DNA of 64,000 nt from Zoogloeaceae bacterium (GCA_024235635.1 JACKMA010000003.1:434001-498000), one strand, 5' to 3'. Positions 35,256 to 44,222 are shown, counted from the first letter of the stretch. Numbers and translations are program-made. Notes: generated by a model not told the origin, from the letters alone.

Positions 35256-35971
35256 GCACGGCGACCGCGATGAGCCTGCTGCCCGCCGAACTCGCCGCCG
35301 CGCTCGACGGCCTGGCGCCGCTGCTCGACTGGCACGACCTGCCGGTGGACATCGCCTCGCTGACCGCACTGGCGGCCGGCATCGGCTGGGCCAGCGGACT
35401 GCGCCTGTACGCGCTGGTGTTCGCGCTCGGCGCCGTCGGCCGCTGGGTCGGGGTGACGCTGCCCGGCAGCCTCGACGTGCTCACCCACCCGTTGATCCTG
35501 GCGATTTCGGGCCTGCTGCTGGTGACCGAATTCCTCGCCGACAAGCTGCCGTGGATGGATTCGCTGTGGGACGCGATCCACACCTTCGTGCGCATTCCGG
35601 CCGGCGCGGCACTGGCCGCGGCGGCCTTCGGCGACCACTCTGCCGGCGCCCAGCTGCTGGCCGCACTGCTCGGCGGCTCGCTGGCCGCCGGCACCCATTT
35701 CGCCAAGGCCGGCACCCGTGCCGCGATCAACACCTCGCCCGAACCGGCCAGCAACCTGCTCGCCTCGTTCGGCGAAGATGTGCTGTTCGCCGGCGGCCTG
35801 TGGGCACTGTTCACGCAACCGCTGTTGTTCGTCGGCGGACTGCTGCTGTTCCTGGTGGTCGCCGGCCTGCTGATCGCAGCCCTGTGGCGATTCCTCGGTC
35901 GGCTGCTGCGGCCGCGGCGTGCCCGACTCGAAAACCTTCCGCCGACGCTGCCGGCCGGGACGAGACAATGA
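35252..35971 (+). CDS. DUF4126 membrane protein
   Basis: 239 aa from ATG 35252, overlapping liuC by four bases. Several hydrophobic helices: LTALAAGIGWASGLRLYALVFALG at about 35-58, LILAISGLLLVTEFLADKLPWMDSLWDAIHTFVRIPAG (DUF4126 signature) and LLFVGGLLLFLVVAGLLIAAL near the end, then an arginine-rich tail. The family has no known function. It begins inside the liu transcript, so expression should follow the pathway; a membrane transport or small-molecule export role is possible. Confidence 0.75.
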   Translation: MSTATAMSLLPAELAAALDGLAPLLDWHDLPVDIASLTALAAGIGWASGLRLYALVFALGAVGRWVGVTLPGSLDVLTHPLILAISGLLLVTEFLADKLPWMDSLWDAIHTFVRIPAGAALAAAAFGDHSAGAQLLAALLGGSLAAGTHFAKAGTRAAINTSPEPASNLLASFGEDVLFAGGLWALFTQPLLFVGGLLLFLVVAGLLIAALWRFLGRLLRPRRARLENLPPTLPAGTRQ

Positions 35972-35981
35972 CGGAGACCGC

Positions 35982-37982
35982 ATGTTCGACAAGATCCTGA
36001 TCGCCAACCGCGGCGAGATCGCCTGCCGGGTGATCAAGACCGCCCGCCGCATGGGCATCAAGACCGTGGCGGTGTATTCCGAGGCCGACGCCGACGCCCG
36101 CCACGTGCGGCTCGCCGACGAAGCCGTGCTGATCGGCCCGGCACCGGCCCGCGAGAGCTATCTGGTGATCGAGCGCATCATCGCCGCAGCGCGCCGGACC
36201 GGCGCCCGGGCGATCCATCCGGGCTACGGCTTCCTGTCCGAGAACGAGGCATTCTGCGAGGCCTGCGACGCCGCCGGCATCGTCTTCATCGGGCCGCCGG
36301 TCTCGGCGATCCGCGCGATGGGCTCGAAGTCCGAAGCCAAGAAGCTGATGGCGGCGGCCGGCGTGCCGCTGACCCCCGGCTACCACGGCGACGACCAGGC
36401 GCCGGCGCTGCTCGCCCGCGAGGCCGAGGCGATCGGCTATCCGGTGCTGATCAAGGCCGCGGCCGGCGGTGGCGGCAAGGGCATGCGCCTGGTCGAGCGC
36501 GCCGCCGACTTCGCCGAGGCGCTGGCCTCGTGCCAGCGCGAGGCGGCATCGAGCTTCGGCGACGACCACGTGCTGGTCGAGAAATACGTGATCCGCCCGC
36601 GCCACGTCGAGATCCAGGTCTTCGGCGACGCCCACGGCCACTGCGTGTACCTGTTCGAGCGCGACTGCTCGGTGCAGCGCCGCCACCAGAAGGTGCTGGA
36701 GGAAGCGCCGGCGCCCGGCATGACGGCGGCGCGGCGCGCGGCGATGGGCCAGGCCGCGGTCGAGGCCGCCAGGGCGGTGGGCTATGTCGGCGCCGGCACG
36801 GTCGAGTTCATCTCGGCGCCGGACGACAGCTTCTACTTCATGGAAATGAACACCCGGCTGCAGGTCGAGCACCCGGTGACCGAGATGATCAGCGGCCAGG
36901 ACCTGGTCGAATGGCAGTTGCGGGTGGCGGCCGGCGAGCCGCTGCCGCTGACCCAGGAACAACTGCAGATCCACGGCCACGCGCTCGAGGCACGGATCTA
37001 CGCCGAGGACCCGGACAAGGGCTTCCTGCCCGCCACCGGCCGCCTGCTCCACCTCGCGCCACCGGCCGAGAGCCTGCACGTGCGGGTGGACACCGGCGTC
37101 GAGGAAGGCGACGAGATCAGCCCCCACTACGACCCGATGATCGCGAAGCTGATCGTCTGGGACCAGGATCGCGAGCGCGCCTGCGCACGCATGCTGCAGG
37201 CGCTGGCCGACTACCGGGTGGTGGGGGTGGCCAACAACATCGGCTTCCTGTCGCGGCTGACCGCGTGCCCGGCCTTCGCCAATGCCGATCTCGATACCGG
37301 CCTGATCGAGCGCGAGCGCGACTACCTGTTCCCGGCCGACGTCACGCCGCCGGACGAGGTCTGGCTGGTGGCGGCGCTGGCCGAGCTGCTGCGCGAGGCC
37401 GGGCGCGGCATCGCCCAGGCCCGCCGCGACGTCGAACCGGCGTCGCCGTGGCATGCCCGCGACGGCTGGCGGCTCAACAGCCACGCCCGGCGCGACCTGT
37501 GCCTGCGCTTCGGCGAGCAGGAGAAGACCGTCGGCGTCACCTATCGCCGCGACGGCTACGGGCTGGCCCTCGACGGCCGCAGCGTCGAGGCGCGCGGCGA
37601 GCGCGAGCCCCGCGGCCTGCTGCGGGTGGAGTTCGACGGCACGCGGATGGATGCGGCGGTGATCGTCGCCGGCGAACGGCGCCACGTCTTCCTCAACGGA
37701 CGGGCCTGGGTGCTGGCGGCGATCGATCCGCTGTATCACGGCGCCGATGCCAGCGGCGCCGAGGGCGGCCTGCTGGCACCGATGCCGGGCAAGGTGATCG
37801 CGCTGATCGCCGAGGTCGGCGCCACCGTTGCCAAGGGCGCACCGCTCTTGATCCTCGAGGCGATGAAGATGGAGCACACCATCACGGCGCCGGCCGCCGG
37901 CACCGTCAAGGCCTTCCACTATGCGGTCGGCGACCAGGTCGGCGACGGTGCCGAGTTGGTCGATTTCGAGTCCGCCGCCTGA
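35982..37982 (+). CDS. liuD: 3-methylcrotonyl-CoA carboxylase, alpha (biotin-containing) subunit
   Basis: 666 aa from ATG 35982 with GGAG upstream. N-terminal biotin carboxylase: FDKILIANRGEIACRVI, HPGYGFLSENEAFCEAC, the ATP-grasp loop KAAAGGGGKGMRLV, the RDCSVQRRHQKVLEEAPAP segment and EMNTRLQVEHPVTEMI. A linker (about 450-590) and a C-terminal biotinyl domain with LILEAMKMEHTI follow; Lys629 is the biotinylated lysine. It uses ATP and bicarbonate to carboxylate biotin, then passes it to LiuB. The bicarbonate demand is a likely reason for the carbonic anhydrase in this operon. Confidence 0.96.
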   Translation: MFDKILIANRGEIACRVIKTARRMGIKTVAVYSEADADARHVRLADEAVLIGPAPARESYLVIERIIAAARRTGARAIHPGYGFLSENEAFCEACDAAGIVFIGPPVSAIRAMGSKSEAKKLMAAAGVPLTPGYHGDDQAPALLAREAEAIGYPVLIKAAAGGGGKGMRLVERAADFAEALASCQREAASSFGDDHVLVEKYVIRPRHVEIQVFGDAHGHCVYLFERDCSVQRRHQKVLEEAPAPGMTAARRAAMGQAAVEAARAVGYVGAGTVEFISAPDDSFYFMEMNTRLQVEHPVTEMISGQDLVEWQLRVAAGEPLPLTQEQLQIHGHALEARIYAEDPDKGFLPATGRLLHLAPPAESLHVRVDTGVEEGDEISPHYDPMIAKLIVWDQDRERACARMLQALADYRVVGVANNIGFLSRLTACPAFANADLDTGLIERERDYLFPADVTPPDEVWLVAALAELLREAGRGIAQARRDVEPASPWHARDGWRLNSHARRDLCLRFGEQEKTVGVTYRRDGYGLALDGRSVEARGEREPRGLLRVEFDGTRMDAAVIVAGERRHVFLNGRAWVLAAIDPLYHGADASGAEGGLLAPMPGKVIALIAEVGATVAKGAPLLILEAMKMEHTITAPAAGTVKAFHYAVGDQVGDGAELVDFESAA

Positions 37983-37999
37983 TCGGGGAGAATGGCGCC

Positions 38000-38923
38000 A
38001 TGAAGCTGCCCAGCCACGTCCGCATCGTCGAGGTCGGCCCCCGCGACGGCCTGCAGAACGAAAAACAGCCGGTCGACACCGACACCAAGCTCGCGCTGAT
38101 CGCCCGTCTCGGCGCCGCCGGGCTGCCGGCGATCGAGGCCACCGCCTTCGTCTCGCCGAAGTGGGTGCCGCAGATGGCCGATGCGCCCGAGATCATGCGC
38201 CGGCTCGAGCGCCTGCCGGGCATCGACTACCCGGTGTTGACGCCCAACCTGAAGGGCTTCGACGCTGCCGTCGCCGCCGGCGCGCGCGAGGTGGCGGTGT
38301 TCGCCGCGGCCTCCGAAAGCTTCAGCCGCAGGAACATCAACTGCTCGATCGGCGAATCGCTGGCCCGCTTCGAGCCGGTGATGAGCGCCGCCGACGCTGC
38401 CGGCGTGCGGGTGCGCGGCTACGTCTCGTGCGTGCTCGGCTGCCCCTACGAGGGCGAAATCGCGCCCGTGGCGGTGGCCGCGGTGGCCGGCACGCTGCGC
38501 GACATGGGCTGCTACGAGGTCAGCCTCGGCGACACCATCGGCGTCGGCAACCCGGCCGCCTGCCGACGCATGCTCGATGCGGTGTTCGCCCGCGTGCCGG
38601 CAGAACGTTGTGCCGGCCACTTCCACGACACCTACGGCATGGCGATCGCCAACATCCAGGCCTCGCTCGAGGCCGGCGTCGCGGTGTTCGACGCCTCGGT
38701 CGGCGGTCTCGGTGGCTGTCCCTACGCCGCCGGCGCTTCGGGCAACGTCGCCACCGAGGACGTGGTCTATCTGTTGAACGGCCTCGGCATCGACAGCGGC
38801 ATCGACCTCGATGCGCTGGTGACGACGGCCGAATGGATCAGCGCCCGACTCGGCCGCGAACCCGCCTCGCGGGTCGCGCGGGCGCTGCTCGCGAAACGGC
38901 GCAAACAAGGATGCGAGACATGA
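38000..38923 (+). CDS. liuE: Hydroxymethylglutaryl-CoA lyase
   Basis: 307 aa from ATG 38000, after GGGGAG. TIM-barrel lyase that splits HMG-CoA into acetoacetate and acetyl-CoA. Motifs: EVGPRDGLQNE (metal/substrate site), FVSPKWVPQMAD, GYVSCVLGCPYEG, FHDTYGMAIANI with the metal-binding histidines, and the cysteine signature GGCPYAAGASGNVATEDV (nucleophilic Cys on the mobile loop). It closes the leucine pathway encoded here. Its stop overlaps the next start (ATGA). Confidence 0.95.
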   Translation: MKLPSHVRIVEVGPRDGLQNEKQPVDTDTKLALIARLGAAGLPAIEATAFVSPKWVPQMADAPEIMRRLERLPGIDYPVLTPNLKGFDAAVAAGAREVAVFAAASESFSRRNINCSIGESLARFEPVMSAADAAGVRVRGYVSCVLGCPYEGEIAPVAVAAVAGTLRDMGCYEVSLGDTIGVGNPAACRRMLDAVFARVPAERCAGHFHDTYGMAIANIQASLEAGVAVFDASVGGLGGCPYAAGASGNVATEDVVYLLNGLGIDSGIDLDALVTTAEWISARLGREPASRVARALLAKRRKQGCET

Positions 38924-39540
38924 AACCGACACGATTCGCCAGCGCACTGCTGACCCTCGCCTGGGCGCTCTCGGCCACCGCGGCCGGACCGGGCTGCGAC
39001 AGGGCGATGGCCGGGGGCGGCATCCAGTCGCTGCCGGCCGGGCAGATGCAGGGCCTGCTCGACGGCCACGGCATGGGCATGGCCAAGGCCGCCGAACTGA
39101 ACGGCTACCCGGGACCGAAGCACGTGCTCGAACTGGCCGACGAACTCGACCTGAGCGACAGCCAGCGCGAGCGCAGCCAGGCGCTGTTCGACGCCATGCA
39201 GGCCGACGCACGGGCCCTCGGCGCGCAACTGGTGGACGAGGAACGCCGGCTCGACCGGCTGTTCGCGGACGGCCTCGCCCAGCCGGACAGCATGCGATCG
39301 ATCCTCGACCGCATCAGTTCGCTGCAGGGCTCGCTGCGCGCCCGCCATCTGGAGACCCACATCGCCCAGCGCGAACTGCTCGACCGCGAGCAGATCGCCC
39401 GCTACGTCGAACTGCGCGCCGCGATGCGCGGCGGCGAGGACGGGTCGATGCACCCGCACGGCGGCCCCGGCATGCATCACGGCGGCGACGGCGAGGCGAT
39501 GCACCGACGCCACCACGGCGATCCCGGGAGTGCCCGATGA
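38920..39540 (+). CDS. Periplasmic Spy/CpxP-like protein (LTXXQ-type)
   Basis: 206 aa from ATG 38920, coupled to liuE by a 4-base overlap. Signal peptide MKPTRFASALLTLAWALSATAAG. The middle has the CpxP/Spy-like LELADELDLSDSQRERSQALFDAMQ, an analogue of the LTXXQ helix, and long helices with REL repeats. The tail is extremely rich in His/Met/Gly (MHPHGGPGMHHGGDGEAMHRRHH), so metal binding is likely. Members sense or buffer heavy metal or envelope stress. Presence at the tail of a liu operon looks accidental rather than functional. Confidence 0.82.
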   Translation: MKPTRFASALLTLAWALSATAAGPGCDRAMAGGGIQSLPAGQMQGLLDGHGMGMAKAAELNGYPGPKHVLELADELDLSDSQRERSQALFDAMQADARALGAQLVDEERRLDRLFADGLAQPDSMRSILDRISSLQGSLRARHLETHIAQRELLDREQIARYVELRAAMRGGEDGSMHPHGGPGMHHGGDGEAMHRRHHGDPGSAR

Positions 39541-39743
39541 GCGTCGCCTCGCCCTGCATCAACGTCTGCGTGATGAACCCGCGCAGCGGCTACTGCGACG
39601 GCTGCTACCGCACGATCGACGAGATCACCCTGTGGTCGCGCGCCAGCGACGACGACAAGCGCCGCATCCTGCAGCAACTGGCCGAACGCCGCGCCGCCCA
39701 CGACCTGTTCGACGACGACCTGCGCTGCGACTGCGATCGCTGA
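39537..39743 (+). CDS. DUF1289 protein
   Basis: 68 aa from ATG 39537, overlapping the previous stop by four bases. The four-cysteine signature is SPCINVCVMNPRSGYCDGCYRT (first part quoted), with the C-terminal DDLRCDCDR adding two cysteines. DUF1289 proteins are small proteins thought to bind iron or zinc; some associate with Fe-S or redox operons. It contains the WSRASDDDKRRILQQLAERR helix typical of the family. A second DUF1289-like protein follows 40 bases on. Confidence 0.9.
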   Translation: MSVASPCINVCVMNPRSGYCDGCYRTIDEITLWSRASDDDKRRILQQLAERRAAHDLFDDDLRCDCDR

Positions 39744-39782
39744 ACGCCCGCCACGCCGAGAATCCTGCCGAGACAAGACGCC

Positions 39783-39959
39783 ATGAGTGACGATTCCCCC
39801 TGCGTGGGCCTGTGCGAGATCGACCCGGACTCCGACCGCTGCATCGGCTGCGGCCGCACTTCGGCCGAGATCTTCGGCGAGCCGGAACCGCAGACCGTGC
39901 ATGACGCCGAGCTGGTCGAGGAGAAGATCGTGGTGTCGGGGGAAGCGACGGACGACTGA
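39783..39959 (+). CDS. Short DUF1289-like cysteine protein
   Basis: 58 aa from ATG 39783. It repeats the DUF1289 cysteine pattern (SPCVGLCEIDPDSDRCIGCGRT) but replaces the family's WSRxS helix with a short acidic tail (EEKIVVSGEATDD). Probably a diverged partner of the 68-aa protein. It is the last gene of the operon and is followed by a convergent gene 39 bp away. Confidence 0.75.
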   Translation: MSDDSPCVGLCEIDPDSDRCIGCGRTSAEIFGEPEPQTVHDAELVEEKIVVSGEATDD

Positions 39960-39998
39960 GCCGCGACGCGCAGGCGCCACCGGCGCCCGTCCGCGCCG

Positions 39999-41126
39999 CT
40001 AGGCCGGCTCGACGTCGGCCAGTCGCCGCGACAGCTCGGCCAGCGAGGCATCCCGTAGCAGCGAATCGTCCAGCGACACCAGCAGGCGCGCCAGATCCTC
40101 CTGCACCCGCAACGCGTCGTCCCGCGACAGCGGCTGGCCGGCGTCGTCGATCAGCGCTGCCGGGTCGGCATCCAGCACTTCGGCCACGCGGCGCCCGGCG
40201 AGCGCCGACCACGGCGCCGGTCCGGCCGACAGCTCACCGAGCATCTGCGCCCGGGCACGCGCCGCGAGCAAGGTGTTGCGGGCGATGCCGGCGATGCGGG
40301 CATCCCCATCGAGCCGCGCCAGTTCGCCGACGGTGCCGACGCCGGCCGCGCGCAACTTGCCGCCGAGCCCGGCGCCGACACCGTCGATGCTCTCGACCGG
40401 CAGCCGCGAACCCAGCCTGGGCACCGGCTCGCAGCCCGCGATCCGCTGCGGCGAACGGTCCGGCATCACGCACGGATCGATGCTGACATCGACGTCGTCG
40501 ATGGTCATCGACGCGATCACGCCGGCGTTCTTCAGCCGGTAATGGAACAGGCCGTCGCTGCCGCGCGCGATGCGCGCATCCTGGCGGAAGCGCAGCATCC
40601 CCGAGATCGTGATCTCCAGGCACAGGCCGTACGGGTTGTTGCGCTCGAAGCACGGCTCGGCATGGTAGGTCACCGACAGCTTCTCGGTGACCCCGACGCT
40701 GCGCGAGAGCTGGGTCTGCACCGCATTGACCACCGTCTTCGAGGCCTCGACGGTGCCGCTGACGCTGGTCGACACATTGGCCTCGCCGCCGGGAATGGCG
40801 CCCTTGACGCCGGCCTGGACCGTCGTCGTCAGCGACGCGCCGAGGGTCGTCGACACGCTGTTGCTGATCTGCGTGACGATGGTCTCGCTGATCGTCACCG
40901 CCACCGCCTCCTGGTCGAAATGCTCGCCCTGTGGCCGTCGACACTGGATGCGGCCGAGCCGGTCGAAGCGCTTGATGGTGGTGGTGTAGGGAATGTCGCG
41001 GAACAGGATGCGATCGACCTCGCTCTGGTCCTGCGCCCGATCGAGCGCCTGCTCGATGGCGTCCGCTGCCGAAGATCCGGGCTCGACGACCGGATTGGCG
41101 CCGACCTCCGTGCTGCTCTCGAACAT
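39999..41126 (-). CDS. Beta-rich protein with helix-hairpin-helix region, unknown function
   Basis: 375 aa from ATG 41126 (MFESSTEVGANPVVEPGSS), with GGAGG about eight bases upstream. Residues ~75-150 show alternating Ser/Thr and hydrophobic residues (SISNSVSTTLG-like, VSTSVSGTVEASKTVV), the look of an amphipathic beta-hairpin region; the surrounding fold has paired cysteines (PCFERNNPYGLC). Residues ~245-300 hold a helix-hairpin-helix region (SIDGVGAGLGGKLRAAGVGT), like DUF4332/RecA-loading HhH modules. No signal peptide. I do not recognise the family. Alternatives are a pore-former-like or a chaperone-like protein. Confidence 0.55.
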   Translation of the reverse strand: MFESSTEVGANPVVEPGSSAADAIEQALDRAQDQSEVDRILFRDIPYTTTIKRFDRLGRIQCRRPQGEHFDQEAVAVTISETIVTQISNSVSTTLGASLTTTVQAGVKGAIPGGEANVSTSVSGTVEASKTVVNAVQTQLSRSVGVTEKLSVTYHAEPCFERNNPYGLCLEITISGMLRFRQDARIARGSDGLFHYRLKNAGVIASMTIDDVDVSIDPCVMPDRSPQRIAGCEPVPRLGSRLPVESIDGVGAGLGGKLRAAGVGTVGELARLDGDARIAGIARNTLLAARARAQMLGELSAGPAPWSALAGRRVAEVLDADPAALIDDAGQPLSRDDALRVQEDLARLLVSLDDSLLRDASLAELSRRLADVEPA

Positions 41127-41762
41127 CTCGTCCTCCGTGCCTGTGGCTGTGTCTGGTACAGCGCAATACGCAGGGCGGGTGAAATCGGATGCAAGGCAGG
41201 GACGCCAATGGCATCGTCGGCCATGCCGATGGCGTCGATCGACCGGTTCAGGCCCCTCGCGACAGGCTGGCGATGCACCCCGCTTCGACGTCACGGACGC
41301 GTACGTAGCCGACCTTCCGTATCGTCCGACCCGGCAAGGCCCCGCGCGAACGCGGCCGAGGGGCCCAACTGAGACGCAACGGTCGGGCGCCTGGCTGAGC
41401 GAGGCGACAGGCGGATGGCCGTCGGCCCGGTCAACCGTACAGTCAGCGCAACTTGAATGCCCGAAACGTGCCTTGATACCGGTCGCTCGGCCGTCAGGCA
41501 GGCCGGACGGACGTCGCACCACGTCTCACGGATGCGTCATTTCAAGCCCTGGCCTCGTGCATCTTTTTGACGGCGCTCCGTGTTTTCGCCGGGGCGAGGG
41601 TCGGCCAGAGCAGGTTCAGGACGATGTGATCTTGTCGACGGCAGGCGAGCCAGGGGTTTTCGAGCCGCCGAAATATGGATGGAAATCCGGCTTGTTTCCC
41701 CCGCAGGCCCACGGCAACTGCCCCTATAATCAGACGCTTGGCCACTCCACTGTACGAAGCGA
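41127..41762. other. Gene-free stretch with candidate -10 element
   Basis: No convincing gene on either strand in 636 bases. It is less GC-rich than the operon to the left. The only recognisable signal is TATAAT at 41725-41730, 32 bases upstream of the start at 41763, with no clear -35. Possibly remnant sequence at the left edge of the accessory region. Confidence 0.5.
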
Positions 41763-43211
41763 ATGGCAAGCGCGAACCTCGAAGTCCAGGTCTCCAATGG
41801 CCTGAGCCAATGGCTGCACGAACACCGTTTGAGCATCGGCTTCACGACCTATCAGACCAACCGGTTGTTCATGATCGGGTCGAAATCCGCAGACCGCCTG
41901 GCCGTGCAGGAGCGGCTGTTCGACCGGCCGATGGGTCTGTACTGGAACGATGACCGATTGATCCTGGCCTGTCGGTCCCAAATCTGGCAGTTCAACAACC
42001 AACTCCTTGCAGGTGAACGCTACCAGGGCGCCGACCGCTTGTTTTCCCCCAAGCAGTCATGGGTGACGGGTGACCACAACACCCACGAAGTGGCCATCGA
42101 CAAGCATCAACGGCTGCTGTTCGTGAATTCGAATTTCAGTTGCATCGCCACGGTCAGCCCGGATTACAGCTTCGAGCCGGTCTGGCAACCGCCCTTCATC
42201 AGCAAGCTGGCCAGTGAAGACCGCTGCCATCTCAATTGCTTTGCATTGGTCGACGGCGAGCCGACCTACGCAACGGCTTGCGCCACGACCGACGAAGCGG
42301 CCGGCTGGCGCAATCACACCGTCGATGGCGGTGTCGTCATGCACATCCCCAGCAACGACATCGTCGCAACGGGCCTGTCGATGCCGCACTCGCCTCGCTG
42401 GCACCACGAGCGGCTCTGGTTGCTCAACTCCGGCAGCGGTGAATTGGGCTATATCGAGCACGGCCGTTTTCAGCCCGTGATCTTCTGCCCGGGCTTCGTG
42501 CGCGGTTTGAGTTTCTTCGACGACCATGCCTTTGTCGGGCTTTCGATGCTGCGCAGCACGCGCGACACCGGGCTCGTGCTGGAAAAGCGCCTGAATGCCG
42601 AAAAGCGCACCGCCCAGTCCGGACTGATGGTCATCGATCTGAAAACGGGAAACGCAGTGTATTGGATTCATTTTCCGAATACCGTCGAGGAACTGTTCGA
42701 TGTCGTCGTCCTGCGGGACGTCAGATATCCGAAGGTACTGGGTTTCCAGAACGACGACATCGAACGGCTGATCAGCTTTCCGGGCAGCAATGGTCTGGTG
42801 ATCAGCAAGCCGACACGCCCGAACCATGCCGCGGCAGCCACGGTCACCGCCCCCGCCCGGCAGGCTCGGGATGCGGGCAACGTTCGTTTTCAGCGGGTCT
42901 ACCACCTGACCCCGGACAACCTGCTGCCGTACGAAGGCATGGCCTGCCCGAGCCTCCGGGCGCGCTGGAAGACCCAGCCGCAAAGAGGCGAATTGTTCGG
43001 TGTTTCCGCCGATATCGGCGGCGAAATGATCGGCTTCGGTGTCGCGGAACGGGTGGATGCCGATTGCACGGAAACCGTTGAGTTGATATCGTTATTCGTT
43101 GTTGCGGACTGTAGAAATCGGGGGATCGGCAGGCGCATCGTCATTGAGTTGGGCAAGAGCGCGGGCCATGCCATTTCGAATCGGATCATGAATATCGAGA
43201 AACCGGACTGA
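41763..43211 (+). CDS. TIGR03032-type protein with partial GNAT C-terminus
   Basis: 482 aa. The N-terminal two-thirds matches the TIGR03032 (DUF4915) beta-propeller-like family: LSIGFTTYQTNRLFMIGSK, DRPMGLYWN, VTGDHNTHEVAIDK and SMPHSPRWHHERLWLLNSGSGELGYI. Residues ~395-475 look like part of a GNAT domain, ending with the acetyl-CoA motif VELISLFVVADCRNRGIGRRIVIEL (RNRGIG), but motif B is absent because the protein stops ~15 residues later. TIGR03032 proteins often sit beside or fused to repeat/TPR proteins; function unknown. It ends three bases before the repeat protein. Confidence 0.75.
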   Translation: MASANLEVQVSNGLSQWLHEHRLSIGFTTYQTNRLFMIGSKSADRLAVQERLFDRPMGLYWNDDRLILACRSQIWQFNNQLLAGERYQGADRLFSPKQSWVTGDHNTHEVAIDKHQRLLFVNSNFSCIATVSPDYSFEPVWQPPFISKLASEDRCHLNCFALVDGEPTYATACATTDEAAGWRNHTVDGGVVMHIPSNDIVATGLSMPHSPRWHHERLWLLNSGSGELGYIEHGRFQPVIFCPGFVRGLSFFDDHAFVGLSMLRSTRDTGLVLEKRLNAEKRTAQSGLMVIDLKTGNAVYWIHFPNTVEELFDVVVLRDVRYPKVLGFQNDDIERLISFPGSNGLVISKPTRPNHAAAATVTAPARQARDAGNVRFQRVYHLTPDNLLPYEGMACPSLRARWKTQPQRGELFGVSADIGGEMIGFGVAERVDADCTETVELISLFVVADCRNRGIGRRIVIELGKSAGHAISNRIMNIEKPD

Positions 43212-43214
43212 GAA

Positions 43215-44171
43215 ATGCCGACACCCGCTTTTTCTTTTGTAAGTACGAATCCGTTCGGGCTGACCACTCCCGGCCTTTATGCACACCCCACTTTCGTCGA
43301 TATCGACGGCGACGGGGACTTCGACGCCTTCAACGGCAACAATTCCGGCAACACGGATTTTTTCGAGAACACCGGCGACGCCGGCAATCCCGCGTTTGCC
43401 GGCGCAGTTTCGAACCCATTCGGCCTGGCTGACGTCGGAGTGTCCGCCGCACCCGCCTTCGTCGATATCGATGGCGATGGCGACTTCGACGCCTTCATCG
43501 GCAATCAGGCCGGCAACACGTTTTTCTTCGAGAATACCGGCGACGCCAACAATCCGGCGTTTGCCGCCGCAGTACAAAACCCCTTCGGTCTGACCAATGT
43601 CGGCGCCTTCGCCCATCCCGCCATCGTCGATATCGATGGCGACGGCGACTACGACCTGCTGATCGGAAACAATGCCGGCAACGCCGTCTTCTTCGAGAAT
43701 ACCGGCGACGCGAACAATCCCGCGTTTGCCGCCGGCACACAGAACCCCTTCGGCCTGGGCGATGTCGGCAGCTATTCCTCTCCCGCTTTCGTCGATATCG
43801 AGGGAGACGGAGACTACGATGCGCTGATCGGAAACTTCGCCGGCAACACGACCTTTTTCGAAAACACCGGCGACGCGCTGAACCCGGCTTTCAGCAACAG
43901 CGGTTCGAATCTCTTCGGGTTGGCAAACGTCACAAATTCGGCGGCACCGACATTCGTGGACATCGATGGCGATGGCGATTCCGATGCCTTTATCGGAGGC
44001 ACCGTCCTACTCACATCGACACAGATCAGTTATTTCCCCGACACCAACGTGCCGCCGCCCCCGCCGCCTCCCATCCATGCCATCCCGGCGCTGAGCCCCA
44101 CTTCGACCTTGTTGCTGGTGCTGTTATTGCTCGGTGTCACCTACTGGAAAAAATGGGTGAGACCGGGATAA
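43215..44171 (+). CDS. FG-GAP/VCBS-like repeat protein with IPTL-CTERM tail
   Basis: 318 aa, built of five 55-residue repeats, each with a calcium-binding-like DIDGDGDFD loop, then FFENTGD, then NPAF and NPFGL. The tail is a proline run, then AIPALSPTSTLLLVLLLLG and a basic end, the IPTL-CTERM layout that exosortase H-type enzymes process. No signal peptide is visible at the start (MPTPAFSFVSTNPFGL), although such proteins need one, so the true 5' end may have been lost or export is via another route. It begins 3 bases after the TIGR03032 gene, so the pair is co-transcribed. Confidence 0.82.
   Translation: MPTPAFSFVSTNPFGLTTPGLYAHPTFVDIDGDGDFDAFNGNNSGNTDFFENTGDAGNPAFAGAVSNPFGLADVGVSAAPAFVDIDGDGDFDAFIGNQAGNTFFFENTGDANNPAFAAAVQNPFGLTNVGAFAHPAIVDIDGDGDYDLLIGNNAGNAVFFENTGDANNPAFAAGTQNPFGLGDVGSYSSPAFVDIEGDGDYDALIGNFAGNTTFFENTGDALNPAFSNSGSNLFGLANVTNSAAPTFVDIDGDGDSDAFIGGTVLLTSTQISYFPDTNVPPPPPPPIHAIPALSPTSTLLLVLLLLGVTYWKKWVRPG
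43293..44010 (+). repeat. Tandem 165-bp coding repeats (five units)
   Basis: Units begin with the codon for F/I-V-D-I at 43293, 43458, 43623, 43788 and 43953, exactly 165 bases apart. Copies are similar at the DNA level, with silent changes, pointing to duplication followed by drift. The last unit diverges before the proline-rich linker. Confidence 0.85.
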
Positions 44172-44222
44172 AGCCCGGTTTATCAAGCGAAACGGAATGG
44201 GTCGGAATCGGGCTCATCGATG

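Noticed and set aside
35811..37919. Very long open frame opposite liuD
   Set aside because: It is the mirror of a GC-rich coding gene; the translation is compositionally biased and has no domain, while liuD has all its motifs.
41542..41769. Minus-strand 75-codon frame in the gap before the TIGR03032 gene
   Set aside because: No ribosome-binding site, no recognisable family and overlap with the likely promoter of the plus-strand gene.
43293..44010. Regular 165-bp repeats as a CRISPR array
   Set aside because: The repeats are in frame, code for a VCBS-like domain and have no constant-repeat/variable-spacer pattern.
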